A stretch of 64,000 nucleotides of DNA from Pseudidiomarina mangrovi (GTDB lineage Bacteria > Pseudomonadota > Gammaproteobacteria > Enterobacterales > Alteromonadaceae). The notes under the pieces were generated by a model. That model was not told the origin of the DNA. It searched no databases and was given only the letters and a program-made list of their open reading frames with translations. A program made the translations under genes and the position numbers. Within the stretch, counting starts at the first letter, position 1. Every line of letters begins with the position of its first letter. Below are positions 46,652 to 56,027 of the stretch, piece after piece. The stretch is from assembly GCF_003999375.1 (NCBI RefSeq), contig NZ_RJLC01000017.1, positions 248,001-312,000 of the forward strand. Direction: 5' to 3'.

Positions 46652-47497
46652 ATGCGGCGGCTGACAGTTATTCTTTTATCACTGTTAGTGATAGTCGGGT
46701 GTTCCAACCGCTTTGGTTATCGCTTTGCTGACACCTTGGTTGAGTGGCGGTTAGCGGATTATGTCGCGTTATCTGGTCAGCTTGAGGATGACGTCAGCGC
46801 CAGCATAGATGCCCTTCATCTATGGCATGCGCAAACTCAATTACCACTCTATCGACAGCACCTCACAGAATTACGTAATCTGATTAGCAACGATGAGCTG
46901 ACTGAAGCCGATGTGCTGCGTTACAGCGATATCATGTATAGCTGGTGGGGCAATGTTCGTGTTGCCGTAGAGCCTTATGCACTGCGTTATATGCCGCAAT
47001 TATCCGTCGCACAACGCCAGAAAATTATTGAAACTATTCAGGCGGATATTGATGAGCGTCGCGAAGAAATTGCGGAAACAGAATTTGCTGAGTTATTAAA
47101 ACGCAGCCAAAAGCGCATGGAAAATAATATTAGTGATTGGATAGGGCGCTTAGAATCTGGGCAGATGCGTTATTTGCGGCGCTGGTTAGATCAACGTGAA
47201 GACGTGCGGCTGCTATGGCTTGACTATCAACAGTTATGGCTTGATGAGTTCAGTCTGGTGTTAAATCAAAGCGATCAACAGCAGTTTGAGCAGCGTATGC
47301 GTGAACTGATTTTAACCCCGGAGCAGATGCGGCCTGAGGCGCTGCAGCAGTCGTTAGAAATTAGCCGTGAAGCAACGTTAACGATGATTTATTCACTTTA
47401 TCAGTCATTAACACCGAAACAAAAACATCGCCTTGTAAGCACCATAAATGGCTATCTAGATGACCTAGATAGCCTGATTGCGGATTATGCTAACTGA
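46652..47497 (+). CDS. DUF6279-like lipoprotein
   Basis: A 281-aa lipoprotein with lipobox VIVGC (C at about residue 17) and an all-helical body containing many Arg, Glu and Gln residues ([45 protein letters not shown]). It resembles a family of uncharacterised gammaproteobacterial lipoproteins. AAGGAG lies 5 bases before ATG 46652; a GTG two codons earlier is an alternative. It follows the LytTR regulator and overlaps the end of the convergent pykA by 8 bases. Confidence 0.8.
   Translation: MRRLTVILLSLLVIVGCSNRFGYRFADTLVEWRLADYVALSGQLEDDVSASIDALHLWHAQTQLPLYRQHLTELRNLISNDELTEADVLRYSDIMYSWWGNVRVAVEPYALRYMPQLSVAQRQKIIETIQADIDERREEIAETEFAELLKRSQKRMENNISDWIGRLESGQMRYLRRWLDQREDVRLLWLDYQQLWLDEFSLVLNQSDQQQFEQRMRELILTPEQMRPEALQQSLEISREATLTMIYSLYQSLTPKQKHRLVSTINGYLDDLDSLIADYAN
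47450..47474. terminator. Perfect hairpin inside the lipoprotein gene end, possible pykA terminator
   Basis: A 10-base perfect inverted repeat (GGCTATCTAG and CTAGATAGCC) with loop ATGAC sits in the last codons of the lipoprotein gene and 16 bases past the pykA stop on the other strand. No strong T run follows, so a terminator role for pykA is only plausible. Confidence 0.4.
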
Positions 47498-48926
47498 CTT
47501 TAATGATTTTGCAGGTATTGGTCGAACCGATAGTCTCCATGGTATCACCATGGGTTAAAATCACTAAATCACCGACAGCAACATGCCCGCGCACCTTAAT
47601 TTCATTGACCGCTTCATAGACTAAACGCTCAGGTTTACACTTGGTCGAATCGAACGCAATTGGATAAACACCCCGATAAAGTGCACAGCGAGCACGACTT
47701 TCTGGGTGGCGAGACAATGAAAAAATCGGCAGGGTGGTATTGATGCGGGACATCAGTTTAGCGGTTGAGCCAGACTCGGTTAAGGCAATGATGGCTTTAA
47801 CGCCTTGCAAATGAGTGGCAGCGTACATCGCAGTAATCGCTGTCGCCTCAGAAATACTGGTGAAGCTGTAATTCTGGTCATGGCGCTCAAGTGCAGCACT
47901 TGGATGAGTTTCTGCGCCTAAACAAATGCCTGACATGGCCTTCACAGTTGCTACCGGATAATTACCCGCGGCAGTCTCTGCGGATAGCATCACCGCGTCA
48001 GTTCCATCAAGGACGGCGTTGGCCACGTCCATCACTTCGGCGCGTGTTGGCATGGGGTTTTCAATCATCGATTCCATCATTTGGGTGGCGGTGATCACCA
48101 CCTTATTGAGTGCTCGAGCCCGAGCAATAATCTTTTTCTGCTTACCGACCAGCTGCGCGTCGCCAATTTCGACACCCAAATCACCGCGAGCAACCATCAC
48201 TGCGTCTGATGCCCGAATTATGTCATCCAGAGCGCTGTCCGAAGCAACCGCTTCGGCACGTTCAATTTTGGCACATAACAAAGCGCGGCCGTCAGCATCA
48301 TGGAGGAGGCGGCGCGCTTCTTTCATATCAGCACCCGTGCGCGGAAATGAGACGGCCAGATAATCGACCCCAATTTTCGCTGCTAAGGCGATATCTTTAT
48401 GATCTTTATCGGTCAATGCTGCGGCAGACAAACCGCCACCGAGGCGATTGATACCCTTATTATTTGACAGCTTACCACCGACCGTCACTGTGGTTGTGAT
48501 TTGCGGACCGGTAACGTCTTCGACGCGCAATTGGATGCGCCCATCATCGAGTAATAAAATGTCACCAACGTCTACGTCGTTCGGGAGCTCTTTGTAATCA
48601 ATACCAACGCGCTGGGCGGTACCCGCATTTTTGTCGAGCGCGGCATCTAATACAAAAACATCACCGATATCCAGCATGACCGCGCCAGATTCAAATTTCG
48701 AAACACGTATTTTGGGCCCTTGTAAGTCACCTAAAATGGCTACATAGACGCCAAGTTTCTGGGCAATTTCACGCACTGTGGTAGCGCGTTTGATGTGATC
48801 ATCAGCGCTACCATGAGAAAAGTTTAACCGCACCACATTCGCTCCGGCTTGGATGAGGGCTTCGAGTACCTTGGGATCATCGGTAGCCGGGCCTAGGGTA
48901 GTGACAATCTTGGTACGCCGTAACAT
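47490..48926 (-). CDS. pykA: Pyruvate kinase, PykA type
   Basis: A 478-aa enzyme making pyruvate and ATP from phosphoenolpyruvate. It begins [17 protein letters not shown] and has the active-site [31 protein letters not shown] and the K in AKIERAEAV, closely matching E. coli PykA, with length near its 480. I chose ATG 48926, with GGAG 8 bases upstream; a longer in-frame start at 48959 falls at the predicted transcription start. It is divergent from the GAPDH gene, a glycolytic pair. Confidence 0.96.
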   Translation of the reverse strand: MLRRTKIVTTLGPATDDPKVLEALIQAGANVVRLNFSHGSADDHIKRATTVREIAQKLGVYVAILGDLQGPKIRVSKFESGAVMLDIGDVFVLDAALDKNAGTAQRVGIDYKELPNDVDVGDILLLDDGRIQLRVEDVTGPQITTTVTVGGKLSNNKGINRLGGGLSAAALTDKDHKDIALAAKIGVDYLAVSFPRTGADMKEARRLLHDADGRALLCAKIERAEAVASDSALDDIIRASDAVMVARGDLGVEIGDAQLVGKQKKIIARARALNKVVITATQMMESMIENPMPTRAEVMDVANAVLDGTDAVMLSAETAAGNYPVATVKAMSGICLGAETHPSAALERHDQNYSFTSISEATAITAMYAATHLQGVKAIIALTESGSTAKLMSRINTTLPIFSLSRHPESRARCALYRGVYPIAFDSTKCKPERLVYEAVNEIKVRGHVAVGDLVILTHGDTMETIGSTNTCKIIKVS

Positions 48927-48964
48927 TGCGGAAGCTCCTGAGTGGTGGTCAAAATTCAACGCGG

Positions 48965-48993
48965 ATTATATCACGACCATCTCAGACTTACAG
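48965..48993 (-). promoter_or_regulatory. pykA: Promoter of pykA
   Basis: On the minus strand an extended -10 (TGATATAAT) has its hexamer TATAAT at 48965-48970, with a weak CTGTAA 17 bases upstream (48988-48993). It gives a leader of about 30 bases before ATG 48926. Confidence 0.55.
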
Positions 48994-49092
48994 GTCTAGG
49001 TGGATTGATTCTGGCGCTTAATGACGCTTTTCAGTACAATGCAGCCCACTTAATTTTTTAACTTCAGCAACGCAACCGAGATAGGTACCCTC

Positions 49093-50538
49093 ATGAGTGA
49101 TCAGCAAACCGAACTGACCTTGAAAAGTTGGCAGGAACGCCAAGAATACGCGGAGATGATGCAACCAATCATAGGCCGACTTTATCGTACTTATGGTGTG
49201 GAGATTTTGGTTTATGGGCGTTCATTATTGAATGTCGATACCATTCATATCATCAAGGCGCACCGCTTAATCGAGCGGCATGAAGGGGTCAAATTACGGT
49301 TGCGTGAGAGCTTCCCGTTTATTGAAGCGTTAAGCAAGATGAAATTAGCGCCGGCGCGCGTTGACTTGGGTAAATTAGCCTTCAATTACTTGTTCAAAAA
49401 TGCCGCCGAGGGGTTATCTATCGAAGCCTACTTGCAATGTGAATTGATAGATATCGTTGATCAAGTCGACAATATCCCAGCCCAAGATATCGTCCTTTAC
49501 GGTTTTGGCCGTATCGGCCGTTTATTAGCGCGGCTTTTGATTGAACGCAACGGTAGCAACAATAAAATGCGTTTGCGCGCAGTCGTTGTACGTGGTGGCC
49601 GTGATGGTGATTTAGAGAAGCGTGCCAGTTTATTACGTCGTGATTCAGTACATGGCCCGTTTAATGGTTCAATTACCGTTGACCATGAGAATTCTGCCAT
49701 TAAAGCGAACGGTACCTCAATCAAAGTCATTTATGCCGACGCACCTGACAAAATTGACTACACCCAATACGGTATTAACGACGCTATCATTATCGATAAT
49801 ACCGGCATTTGGAAAGACGAAGCTGGTTTGGGCTTGCACCTAAAATCGAAAGGCGTGAAAAAGGTGTTGTTAACTGCTCCGGCAAAAGGCGCGATTAAAA
49901 ATATCGTTTACGGCGTTAATCACCAAGATATCGTTGCTGACGATTTGATTGTTTGTGCTGCTAGCTGCACCACCAATGCAATTACTCCGGTGCTTAAAGT
50001 TGTGAATGATAAGTTTGGTATTCGCAATGGCCACGTTGAAACCGTTCATTCGTATACCAACGATCAAAACCTAATCGACAACTACCATTCTGCCGAGCGC
50101 CGCGGGCGGTCTGCTGCGCTTAACATGGTATTGACCTCGACCGGGGCTGCTAAAGCGGTGGCGAAGGCACTGCCAGAATTGGCTGGTAAATTGACCGGTA
50201 ATGCCATTCGAGTGCCGACTCCTAACGTATCGATGGCGATCATGAACCTCAATTTAGCGACCACGACCAGCAAAGATGAACTGAATAGTTTCTTGCTTGA
50301 GCAGGCACTGCATTCTGAGTTGCAAGCACAAATTGATTACACAGCATCAACTGAAATTGTTTCAACTGACTTAGTTGGTTCTCGCTATGCGGGCGTTGTG
50401 GACTCACAGGCAACCATTGTCGATGGTGACCGCGCGGTGCTGTATGTGTGGTATGACAACGAATTTGGTTACAGCTGCCAAGTAGTGCGTGTCGCCGAAA
50501 AAATGGCCGGTCAACAGTTATTGAACCTGCCAAAATAA
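49093..50538 (+). CDS. gap: Glyceraldehyde-3-phosphate dehydrogenase, long N-terminal-extension form
   Basis: A 481-aa enzyme. Residues from about 131 on are a standard GAPDH with NAD motif YGFGRIGRLLARLL, catalytic Cys292 in ASCTTNAITP and His319 in VETVHSYTND. The first 130 residues are an extra helical domain (KSWQERQEYAEMMQPIIGRLY) found in the long GAPDH group of Shewanella, Vibrio and relatives. Normal GAPDH is about 330 aa. Cofactor and direction (glycolytic or gluconeogenic) are not certain. It is divergent from pykA. Confidence 0.93.
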   Translation: MSDQQTELTLKSWQERQEYAEMMQPIIGRLYRTYGVEILVYGRSLLNVDTIHIIKAHRLIERHEGVKLRLRESFPFIEALSKMKLAPARVDLGKLAFNYLFKNAAEGLSIEAYLQCELIDIVDQVDNIPAQDIVLYGFGRIGRLLARLLIERNGSNNKMRLRAVVVRGGRDGDLEKRASLLRRDSVHGPFNGSITVDHENSAIKANGTSIKVIYADAPDKIDYTQYGINDAIIIDNTGIWKDEAGLGLHLKSKGVKKVLLTAPAKGAIKNIVYGVNHQDIVADDLIVCAASCTTNAITPVLKVVNDKFGIRNGHVETVHSYTNDQNLIDNYHSAERRGRSAALNMVLTSTGAAKAVAKALPELAGKLTGNAIRVPTPNVSMAIMNLNLATTTSKDELNSFLLEQALHSELQAQIDYTASTEIVSTDLVGSRYAGVVDSQATIVDGDRAVLYVWYDNEFGYSCQVVRVAEKMAGQQLLNLPK

Positions 50539-50553
50539 ATTAAAGGAAGCAGC

Positions 50554-51690
50554 ATGTTTATTACCTCGAATTTTGATAGTGGCAACATAGAAGTGCTGGC
50601 CGCTGAGCAGCCGGATGCTATCAAACTAGCGATTCGCAACGATGCGCAATCTGATTTTTACCAGTGGTTTCACTTCAAATTATACAGTGAAGCTGGGGTT
50701 GAGCACGTCATGCAGATTACCAATGCCGGTCAATCAGCGTATCCAGATGGTTGGCGCGATTACCAAGCAGTCGCATCATACGACCGTGAAACTTGGTTCC
50801 GTGTGGACACCGATTTTGACGGGCAAAATCTGACTATTCGTCACAGTCCGGACCAAGAAAGCGTGTATTACGCTTATTTCGCCCCGTATTCGTACGAGCG
50901 TCATCAAGACTTGGTGCAATGGGCGCAACAAAGTATCGAATGTCAGCATGTACTGCTAGGTCAAAGCCTTGATGGTCGTGATTTGAACTTGTTGGTGGTT
51001 GGTCAGCCCGAAGCCGGTAAAAAAGTCATTTGGCTAACCGCGCGCCAGCACCCCGGTGAAACTATGGCCGAATGGTTCATTGAAGGTTTGTTGAGCCGCT
51101 TGCTCGATGATGAAGATGGTGCTGCGCGACAGTTGTTGCAGGATCACGTGTTTTATATTGTGCCGAACATGAACCCTGATGGGAGTGTGCGCGGACACTT
51201 GCGTACCAACGCGGGGGGGGTAAACCTTAACCGCGAGTGGGCTACACCAAGTTTGGAGCGTAGCCCCGAGGTGTTTCATGTATTGAACATGATGCAGCAC
51301 ACCGGTGTTGATTTATTCTTGGACATCCATGGTGATGAAAATCTACCTTACAACTTTGTCGCTGGTAGCGAAGGCATTCCTAGTTACAACGCGTATATGG
51401 AACAGTTAGGTGCTAAGTTTAAGCAAATCTTAGTCGCTATCACCCCTGAGTTTCAAACCACCTATGGTTATGACCTCGAAGCGCCGGGTGAGGGCAATTT
51501 AACTGTGGCAAGTAACGCGGTGGCTGAACGTTTTGGCTGCTTAGCCTTTACCCTGGAAATGCCCTTCAAAGACAACGCTGACTTAGCGGATGCTGATTTC
51601 GGTTGGTCAGCACCGCGTTCTATGCAGCTGGGAGCTGATGTACTGTCAGCTATTTATGCTATTTCAGCCGATATTGGCAAACCTGCATAA
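50554..51690 (+). CDS. M14-family zinc carboxypeptidase (cytosolic carboxypeptidase-like)
   Basis: A 378-aa protein with an N-terminal beta domain (about 1-125) of the kind seen in cytosolic carboxypeptidases, then an M14 catalytic domain. Visible are the zinc motif HPGETMAEW (HxxE), the substrate motif NPDGS, NLNREW, the later zinc histidine in DIHGDE, and the catalytic Glu in TLEMPFKD. No signal peptide is seen, so it is probably cytoplasmic. A run of eight G (51213-51220) lies within the codons for GGVNLN, near the active site. The gene starts 15 bases after the GAPDH stop and ends in a hairpin. Confidence 0.92.
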   Translation: MFITSNFDSGNIEVLAAEQPDAIKLAIRNDAQSDFYQWFHFKLYSEAGVEHVMQITNAGQSAYPDGWRDYQAVASYDRETWFRVDTDFDGQNLTIRHSPDQESVYYAYFAPYSYERHQDLVQWAQQSIECQHVLLGQSLDGRDLNLLVVGQPEAGKKVIWLTARQHPGETMAEWFIEGLLSRLLDDEDGAARQLLQDHVFYIVPNMNPDGSVRGHLRTNAGGVNLNREWATPSLERSPEVFHVLNMMQHTGVDLFLDIHGDENLPYNFVAGSEGIPSYNAYMEQLGAKFKQILVAITPEFQTTYGYDLEAPGEGNLTVASNAVAERFGCLAFTLEMPFKDNADLADADFGWSAPRSMQLGADVLSAIYAISADIGKPA

Positions 51691-51710
51691 TCATCTCAGT
51701 GTTCAGTTAA

Positions 51711-51739
51711 CTGCCCGCAAAGCTTGAATTTGCGGGCAG
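51711..51739. terminator. Hairpin after the M14 carboxypeptidase gene
   Basis: An 11-base perfect stem (CTGCCCGCAAA and TTTGCGGGCAG) with a 7-base loop starts 20 bases after the stop codon. The T run after it is poor, so termination may be partial. Confidence 0.6.
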
Positions 51740-51783
51740 ATCCCTTATATTGAAAAGCATTATTTGTTGACCTAGAGGCAGCT

Positions 51784-52113
51784 ATGGCAGTGATTCAATG
51801 CCCGGCATGCAATAAACGCATGTCGTCCAAAGCAGATGCTTGTCCACATTGCGAATTTAAGCTAACAGGATTATCCAGTGAACAGCGCGAACGCGAATGG
51901 CAGCAGGTAGTGCAACGTCAGCGTGAGCGTCTGACCAGTCAATCAATGCTAGCATTGCTGATGGCTATTGCGGCGTTCACCTATTTTTTCATGCAGCAAC
52001 CTGAACCGGGTAGTTGGCAGCTCCACTTAGCCAACGGCGGCATGCTGGTTGGCTTGGTTTGGTTTGTGATTAATCGTATCCGTATGTTGCTGCTTAAGCG
52101 ACGGGGTTGTTAA
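51784..52113 (+). CDS. Zinc-ribbon membrane protein
   Basis: A 109-aa protein with an N-terminal zinc ribbon (CPACNKRMSSKADACPHC, two CxxC pairs), a basic/glutamine-rich helix, then two hydrophobic segments (MLALLMAIAAFTYFFM and LANGGMLVGLVWFVI). The zinc ribbon is cytoplasmic if the helices span once each. Its function is unknown. It overlaps the yeaC-like gene by 1 base (TAATG). Confidence 0.75.
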   Translation: MAVIQCPACNKRMSSKADACPHCEFKLTGLSSEQREREWQQVVQRQRERLTSQSMLALLMAIAAFTYFFMQQPEPGSWQLHLANGGMLVGLVWFVINRIRMLLLKRRGC

Positions 52114-52406
52114 TGCAGTTTGACGAATTACTTGCCAGTATTTCACCTGATGTTTATCAACGCTTGGTAACCGCAGTCGAACTCGGCAAATGGCCTGATG
52201 GGGTGGCTTTAACTGATGAGCAAAAAGCCAATAGCATCCAATTAGTGATGGCCTATCAAGCAAAGTTTTGCCCCTCCGAAGAGCCCTTTCGAGTGGGCGC
52301 CGACGGTCAACTGATTACCCGCAGTAAAGCCGAGATGAAGGCGAACTTGCAGCGTCCAACAGCTGCCACCATTGCTACCTTTCCATTAACTGATAGTGAG
52401 TCGTAA
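52113..52406 (+). CDS. yeaC: YeaC family protein (DUF1315)
   Basis: A 97-aa protein matching YeaC in LGKWPDGVALTDEQKANSIQLVMAYQ and FRVGADGQLI. Function unknown. I chose ATG 52113, coupled by TAATG to the upstream gene, over a TTG 6 bases earlier. msrC follows 4 bases after the stop. Confidence 0.88.
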   Translation: MQFDELLASISPDVYQRLVTAVELGKWPDGVALTDEQKANSIQLVMAYQAKFCPSEEPFRVGADGQLITRSKAEMKANLQRPTAATIATFPLTDSES

Positions 52407-52410
52407 ATTA

Positions 52411-52878
52411 ATGAGTACCAACTATGATGTTTTGTTGGAGCAAGCCCAGGCTATCACTGCTGGAGAACCTGATTTAATCGCTAATTTGAGTAACCTGTCG
52501 GCGTTGGTTTACCATGAGCTCGCCGATGTTAATTGGGTTGGCTTTTATTTGTTACGTGCTCCAGAATTGCTGGTGCTTGGGCCTTTTCAGGGCAAAGTGG
52601 CTTGTCTGCGCATTCCATTTTCACGCGGTGTTTGTGGTGCTGCAGCGCGCAGCCAAAAGACCCAACTAGTTCACGATGTGCACGAATTTGCCGATCATAT
52701 CGCCTGTGATGCAGCATCAAATTCTGAAGTGGTGGTGCCTATCATTGTAAACGGACAGGTGGTGGCGGTATTCGACCTCGATAGTCCGAGCATTGGTCGC
52801 TTTAGCCAAGCAGACGCCGATGGCTTGAGTCGCCTTGGGCGCTTTATCGAAAGCCTCAACTGGCAACAATTATGTTAG
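52411..52878 (+). CDS. msrC: Free methionine-(R)-sulfoxide reductase (GAF domain, YebR)
   Basis: A 155-aa GAF-domain enzyme that reduces free Met-R-sulfoxide. All three family cysteines are present (in GKVACLR, RGVCGAA and HIACDAASNSE), and the NSEVVVPI and DLDSPSIGRF motifs match. It is encoded before proQ and prc, as yebR is in E. coli. An alternative GTG 15 bases upstream exists. It overlaps the next gene by 7 bases. Confidence 0.94.
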   Translation: MSTNYDVLLEQAQAITAGEPDLIANLSNLSALVYHELADVNWVGFYLLRAPELLVLGPFQGKVACLRIPFSRGVCGAAARSQKTQLVHDVHEFADHIACDAASNSEVVVPIIVNGQVVAVFDLDSPSIGRFSQADADGLSRLGRFIESLNWQQLC

Positions 52879-53162
52879 CTGAATTCGATATTTACGCGTA
52901 CTTGGTCAGCCGTAGTGATATGGTTTTTTTTGATGATGAGGCCGAGGTTGCGGCTGATCAAATGAATGAAATGCTGCATTATGTGGCAACCTATATGGAA
53001 GAAGATGACAGCCTTGAACAACTTGAAGAGGTGATTCGTCGGACTCTATTCGAATGGATTGAAAATGACGAATTGCTAGAAATAGATAGCGACGACATGC
53101 AAACCTATATTTTGGAACAACTAGCTGACGTGCGTCAGCAGGAACTTGATGACGATGAATGA
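52872..53162 (+). CDS. Small highly acidic hypothetical protein upstream of proQ
   Basis: A 96-aa protein with about 30 Asp or Glu residues, only about four Arg and no Lys. It looks fully helical with acidic clusters (EEDDSLEQLEE, ELDDDE at the C-terminus). A run of eight T (52924-52931) lies early in the gene. It overlaps msrC by 7 bases and proQ by about 14, so expression is coupled to both. I do not recognise the family. One guess is an acidic partner of the basic protein ProQ, but the sequence does not prove this. Confidence 0.7.
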   Translation: MLAEFDIYAYLVSRSDMVFFDDEAEVAADQMNEMLHYVATYMEEDDSLEQLEEVIRRTLFEWIENDELLEIDSDDMQTYILEQLADVRQQELDDDE

Positions 53163-53841
53163 TGTAACAAAGCTCAGCACGAGTAAGGATATTCTGGCTT
53201 ATTTGGCCGAGCAGTTTCCCGCCTGTTTTACCCTTACAGGTAACGCGCAGCCGTTGAAAATTGGTATTTTTGATGATTTGGCAGCGCGTTTGGCCGACGA
53301 CCCAAAGGTCAGCAAAACCCGACTCCGTTCGGCGGTTCGTCATTATACCAATAGTTGGCGTTACCTCCGTTGCATCAAGGCGGGTAGCGAACGTCTTGAC
53401 TTAGATGGCAAGGCTGCTGGCGTTGTTGAAGTAAGCCATGCTGAACATGCGCAGCAGCAATTGACTGAAGCGAAAGCGCAGGTCGCGGAAAAAAAATCAC
53501 TGCAAATGCCAGCAAGCAAAGCCTCTGAATCAGGCGATAAGACTACTGCAGCCGTTTCCGAGCAACGCGCCAAACCAGCTCGCCGCAATGCGCCACGGCG
53601 TCAGCCAAAAGCCGCGGGTAATAGCCCTAAAACTCCTCGCGCAGTCGCAAAGCAGACGCTAAAACCTGCTCTAGCAGCAAATTTAAAAGTCGGTCAACAG
53701 GTGCAGGTGAAAGTTGCGAATAACACAGTAAGTGGTCAGATTACTGAAATAGATCGTAACGATTTACAGGTGCAACTTCACAATGGCCTCACGGTCAAAG
53801 TGCAGTATGATGCTGTATATCTAGCCAAGCAGGAGTCGTAA
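53149..53841 (+). CDS. proQ: RNA chaperone ProQ
   Basis: A 230-aa RNA-binding protein with a FinO/ProQ domain at about residues 10-120 (PLKIGIFDDLAARL, LRSAVRHYTNSWRYL), a basic and disordered linker rich in Lys, Arg and Ala, and a C-terminal Tudor-like domain (LKVGQQVQVKVANNTVSGQI). ATG 53149 has AGGA 5 bases upstream; ATG 53155 is an alternative. It overlaps the upstream acidic gene. A run of eight A (53489-53496) lies in the linker. prc follows 2 bases after the stop. Confidence 0.95.
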   Translation: MTMNDVTKLSTSKDILAYLAEQFPACFTLTGNAQPLKIGIFDDLAARLADDPKVSKTRLRSAVRHYTNSWRYLRCIKAGSERLDLDGKAAGVVEVSHAEHAQQQLTEAKAQVAEKKSLQMPASKASESGDKTTAAVSEQRAKPARRNAPRRQPKAAGNSPKTPRAVAKQTLKPALAANLKVGQQVQVKVANNTVSGQITEIDRNDLQVQLHNGLTVKVQYDAVYLAKQES

Positions 53842-53843
53842 CA

Positions 53844-55919
53844 ATGCTGAAAAAATTGTCCCTTCATAGCGCCATGGTGAGCGCCTTAGGCCTGTTGTTG
53901 TGGAGCAACAGCTATGCAATTCCGCCAGTGCATCAACTCGATGAGTTGCCAAAACTTGAGCCAGAAGCGCAGCATGGGACAGTCAGTCAGCGTGTTACCA
54001 GTTATTTTACCCGTTACCATTTTACCAATGCTGAACTTAACAATGAGATGTCCGAGCAAATTCTCGCGCGTTATCTAGAAATGCTCGATTACAGCAAGAT
54101 ATTTCTGTTGCAAAGTGACATTGATCAGACCGTTGAATACCGGCATTTATTTGATGACATGATCAATTCCGGCAAACTTAAACCAGCCTATGCTATTCAT
54201 GACAAAGTGTTACAACGTCGCTTTGAGCGTTATGTGTATGCGTTGTCATTATTAGACGTTGAGAAACCCTTTGATTTTGAGCTTGCTGACGATAAGTATT
54301 ATTACGATCGTGAAGACGCACCATGGGCCACCAGCGTTGAAGAATTAAATGAAATTTGGCGACAACGGGTCAAGTATGACGCACTTAATTTGACCATGAC
54401 CGGCAAGAGCTGGGAAGAAGTGGTCGAGACCCTCGGTAAACGCTACAACAACGTCTTAAAGCGACTTACCCAAACGAATAGCGAAGATGTTTTTCAAACC
54501 ATCATGAATTCATTTGCTCGCAGCGTAGAGGCTCACACCAGCTACTTATCGCCAGCTAATGCTGAACGTTTTGAGCAAAATATGAATTTGTCGCTGGAAG
54601 GCATCGGTGCAGTTCTGCAAGCTGAATATGATTACACCGTGATCCAAAGTCTGGTACCCGGTGGCCCTGCTGATAAAAGTGGTGCTCTCGGTCCAGATGA
54701 TAAAATTGTCGCCGTAGGGCAAGGTGATGATGCCAAGGCCGAATTCGTCGATGTAGTGGGTTGGCGCTTAGATGATGTGGTTGAACTGATCAAAGGGCCA
54801 AAAGGCACCACCGTACGATTACAAGTCATTAAGGCTAATCAAGGTGCCGGTTCAGCGCCGCGCGAAGTTGCAATTGTTCGCGACAAAGTGAAGTTAGAAG
54901 ACCGTGCTGCCAAAGCCGAAGTCAAAACTCCTGAAGAGGGTGATTACGCCGGTCGTAAAATGGGTGTTATTACCATTCCTGGTTTCTACAACAACCTCAC
55001 CAGTGATGTTGTTGCGCTCATTGACCAGATGACGACTGAACAGGTCGAAGGCTTAATTATTGACTTGCGTGGAAATGGCGGTGGGTCACTCAGTGAAGCG
55101 ATTACGCTGACCGGCTTGTTTATTGATCAAGGCCCGGTAGTGCAGGTGGCTCAGTCGGGCGGACGCAAAGAAATTAATAGTGACCGTGATGGGCAAACCT
55201 ATTACAAGGGCCCCGTTGTGGTGATGGTTGACCGCTATAGCGCGTCGGCATCGGAAATCTTTGCTGCAGCGCTACAAGACTATGGTCGCGCCGTTATTGT
55301 TGGTGAGAATACCTATGGTAAAGGCACCGTGCAGCAGCATCGTGGCCTAGCACGGCGGTTTGATTTCTTCGAGAAGCCGATTGGTAGTGTGCAATATACT
55401 ATTGCCAAGTTTTACCGGATTAATGGTGGCAGTACCCAGTTGCGCGGGGTGACACCGGACATTCTTTACCCAGCCTACACCGATGCCGAAGAGTTTGGCG
55501 AAAGCAGTCAAGAAAATGCCTTACCATGGGATCAGCTTGAGCGTGCACCATACAAAGAAGTTGGCGTATTCTCTGACGCCAAATTAACGGAGTGGCAACA
55601 GAAATTTGATAGCCGAGTGCCGAAAAATCCTGAGTTCGTCTATATTCTTGAGGACATTGAAACCTATCAGGCGAACAAAGATAAAACCTGGTTAAGCCTC
55701 GTGTTATCTGAACGTAAAGCGGAAGAAGAAGAAGACAATGAGCGCAAGTTGCAGCGAGCTAACGAGCGTTTACAACGCTTAGGTCTGAAACCGGTGAAGG
55801 ATCTCGAAGCGCTTACGGATGAGGTAACTGGTCAATTGCCCGAATACGATCCGTATCTCGAGGAGACGGTAAAACTAGGCTTCGACATTATTGAGGCAAA
55901 CAAAATTGCCATGAATTAA
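53844..55919 (+). CDS. prc: Tail-specific protease Prc (Tsp)
   Basis: A 691-aa periplasmic serine protease. A signal peptide (about 1-25) precedes a helical domain, a PDZ domain (about 245-335, SLVPGGPADKSGALGPDDKIVAVGQ in parts) and an S41 catalytic domain with the serine in YSASASEIFAAAL and the lysine in GENTYGKGTVQ. It degrades proteins with nonpolar C-termini and processes FtsI in E. coli. It follows proQ directly, as in enterobacteria. A strong terminator follows. Confidence 0.96.
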   Translation: MLKKLSLHSAMVSALGLLLWSNSYAIPPVHQLDELPKLEPEAQHGTVSQRVTSYFTRYHFTNAELNNEMSEQILARYLEMLDYSKIFLLQSDIDQTVEYRHLFDDMINSGKLKPAYAIHDKVLQRRFERYVYALSLLDVEKPFDFELADDKYYYDREDAPWATSVEELNEIWRQRVKYDALNLTMTGKSWEEVVETLGKRYNNVLKRLTQTNSEDVFQTIMNSFARSVEAHTSYLSPANAERFEQNMNLSLEGIGAVLQAEYDYTVIQSLVPGGPADKSGALGPDDKIVAVGQGDDAKAEFVDVVGWRLDDVVELIKGPKGTTVRLQVIKANQGAGSAPREVAIVRDKVKLEDRAAKAEVKTPEEGDYAGRKMGVITIPGFYNNLTSDVVALIDQMTTEQVEGLIIDLRGNGGGSLSEAITLTGLFIDQGPVVQVAQSGGRKEINSDRDGQTYYKGPVVVMVDRYSASASEIFAAALQDYGRAVIVGENTYGKGTVQQHRGLARRFDFFEKPIGSVQYTIAKFYRINGGSTQLRGVTPDILYPAYTDAEEFGESSQENALPWDQLERAPYKEVGVFSDAKLTEWQQKFDSRVPKNPEFVYILEDIETYQANKDKTWLSLVLSERKAEEEEDNERKLQRANERLQRLGLKPVKDLEALTDEVTGQLPEYDPYLEETVKLGFDIIEANKIAMN

Positions 55920-55924
55920 CCACG

Positions 55925-55951
55925 AAAAAACCGCCTTTGGCGGTTTTTTTA
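55925..55951 (+). terminator. Intrinsic terminator after prc
   Basis: An 11-base stem (AAAAAACCGCC and GGCGGTTTTTT) with a TTT loop runs into further T. It starts 5 bases past the prc stop. Confidence 0.9.
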
Positions 55952-56027
55952 TGGCTATTCCAAGGCTGCTGTGGCAGATTACTGCGGTAACTTGAAACCA
56001 ACGATAACAATAATTCAGGGGCATTTT

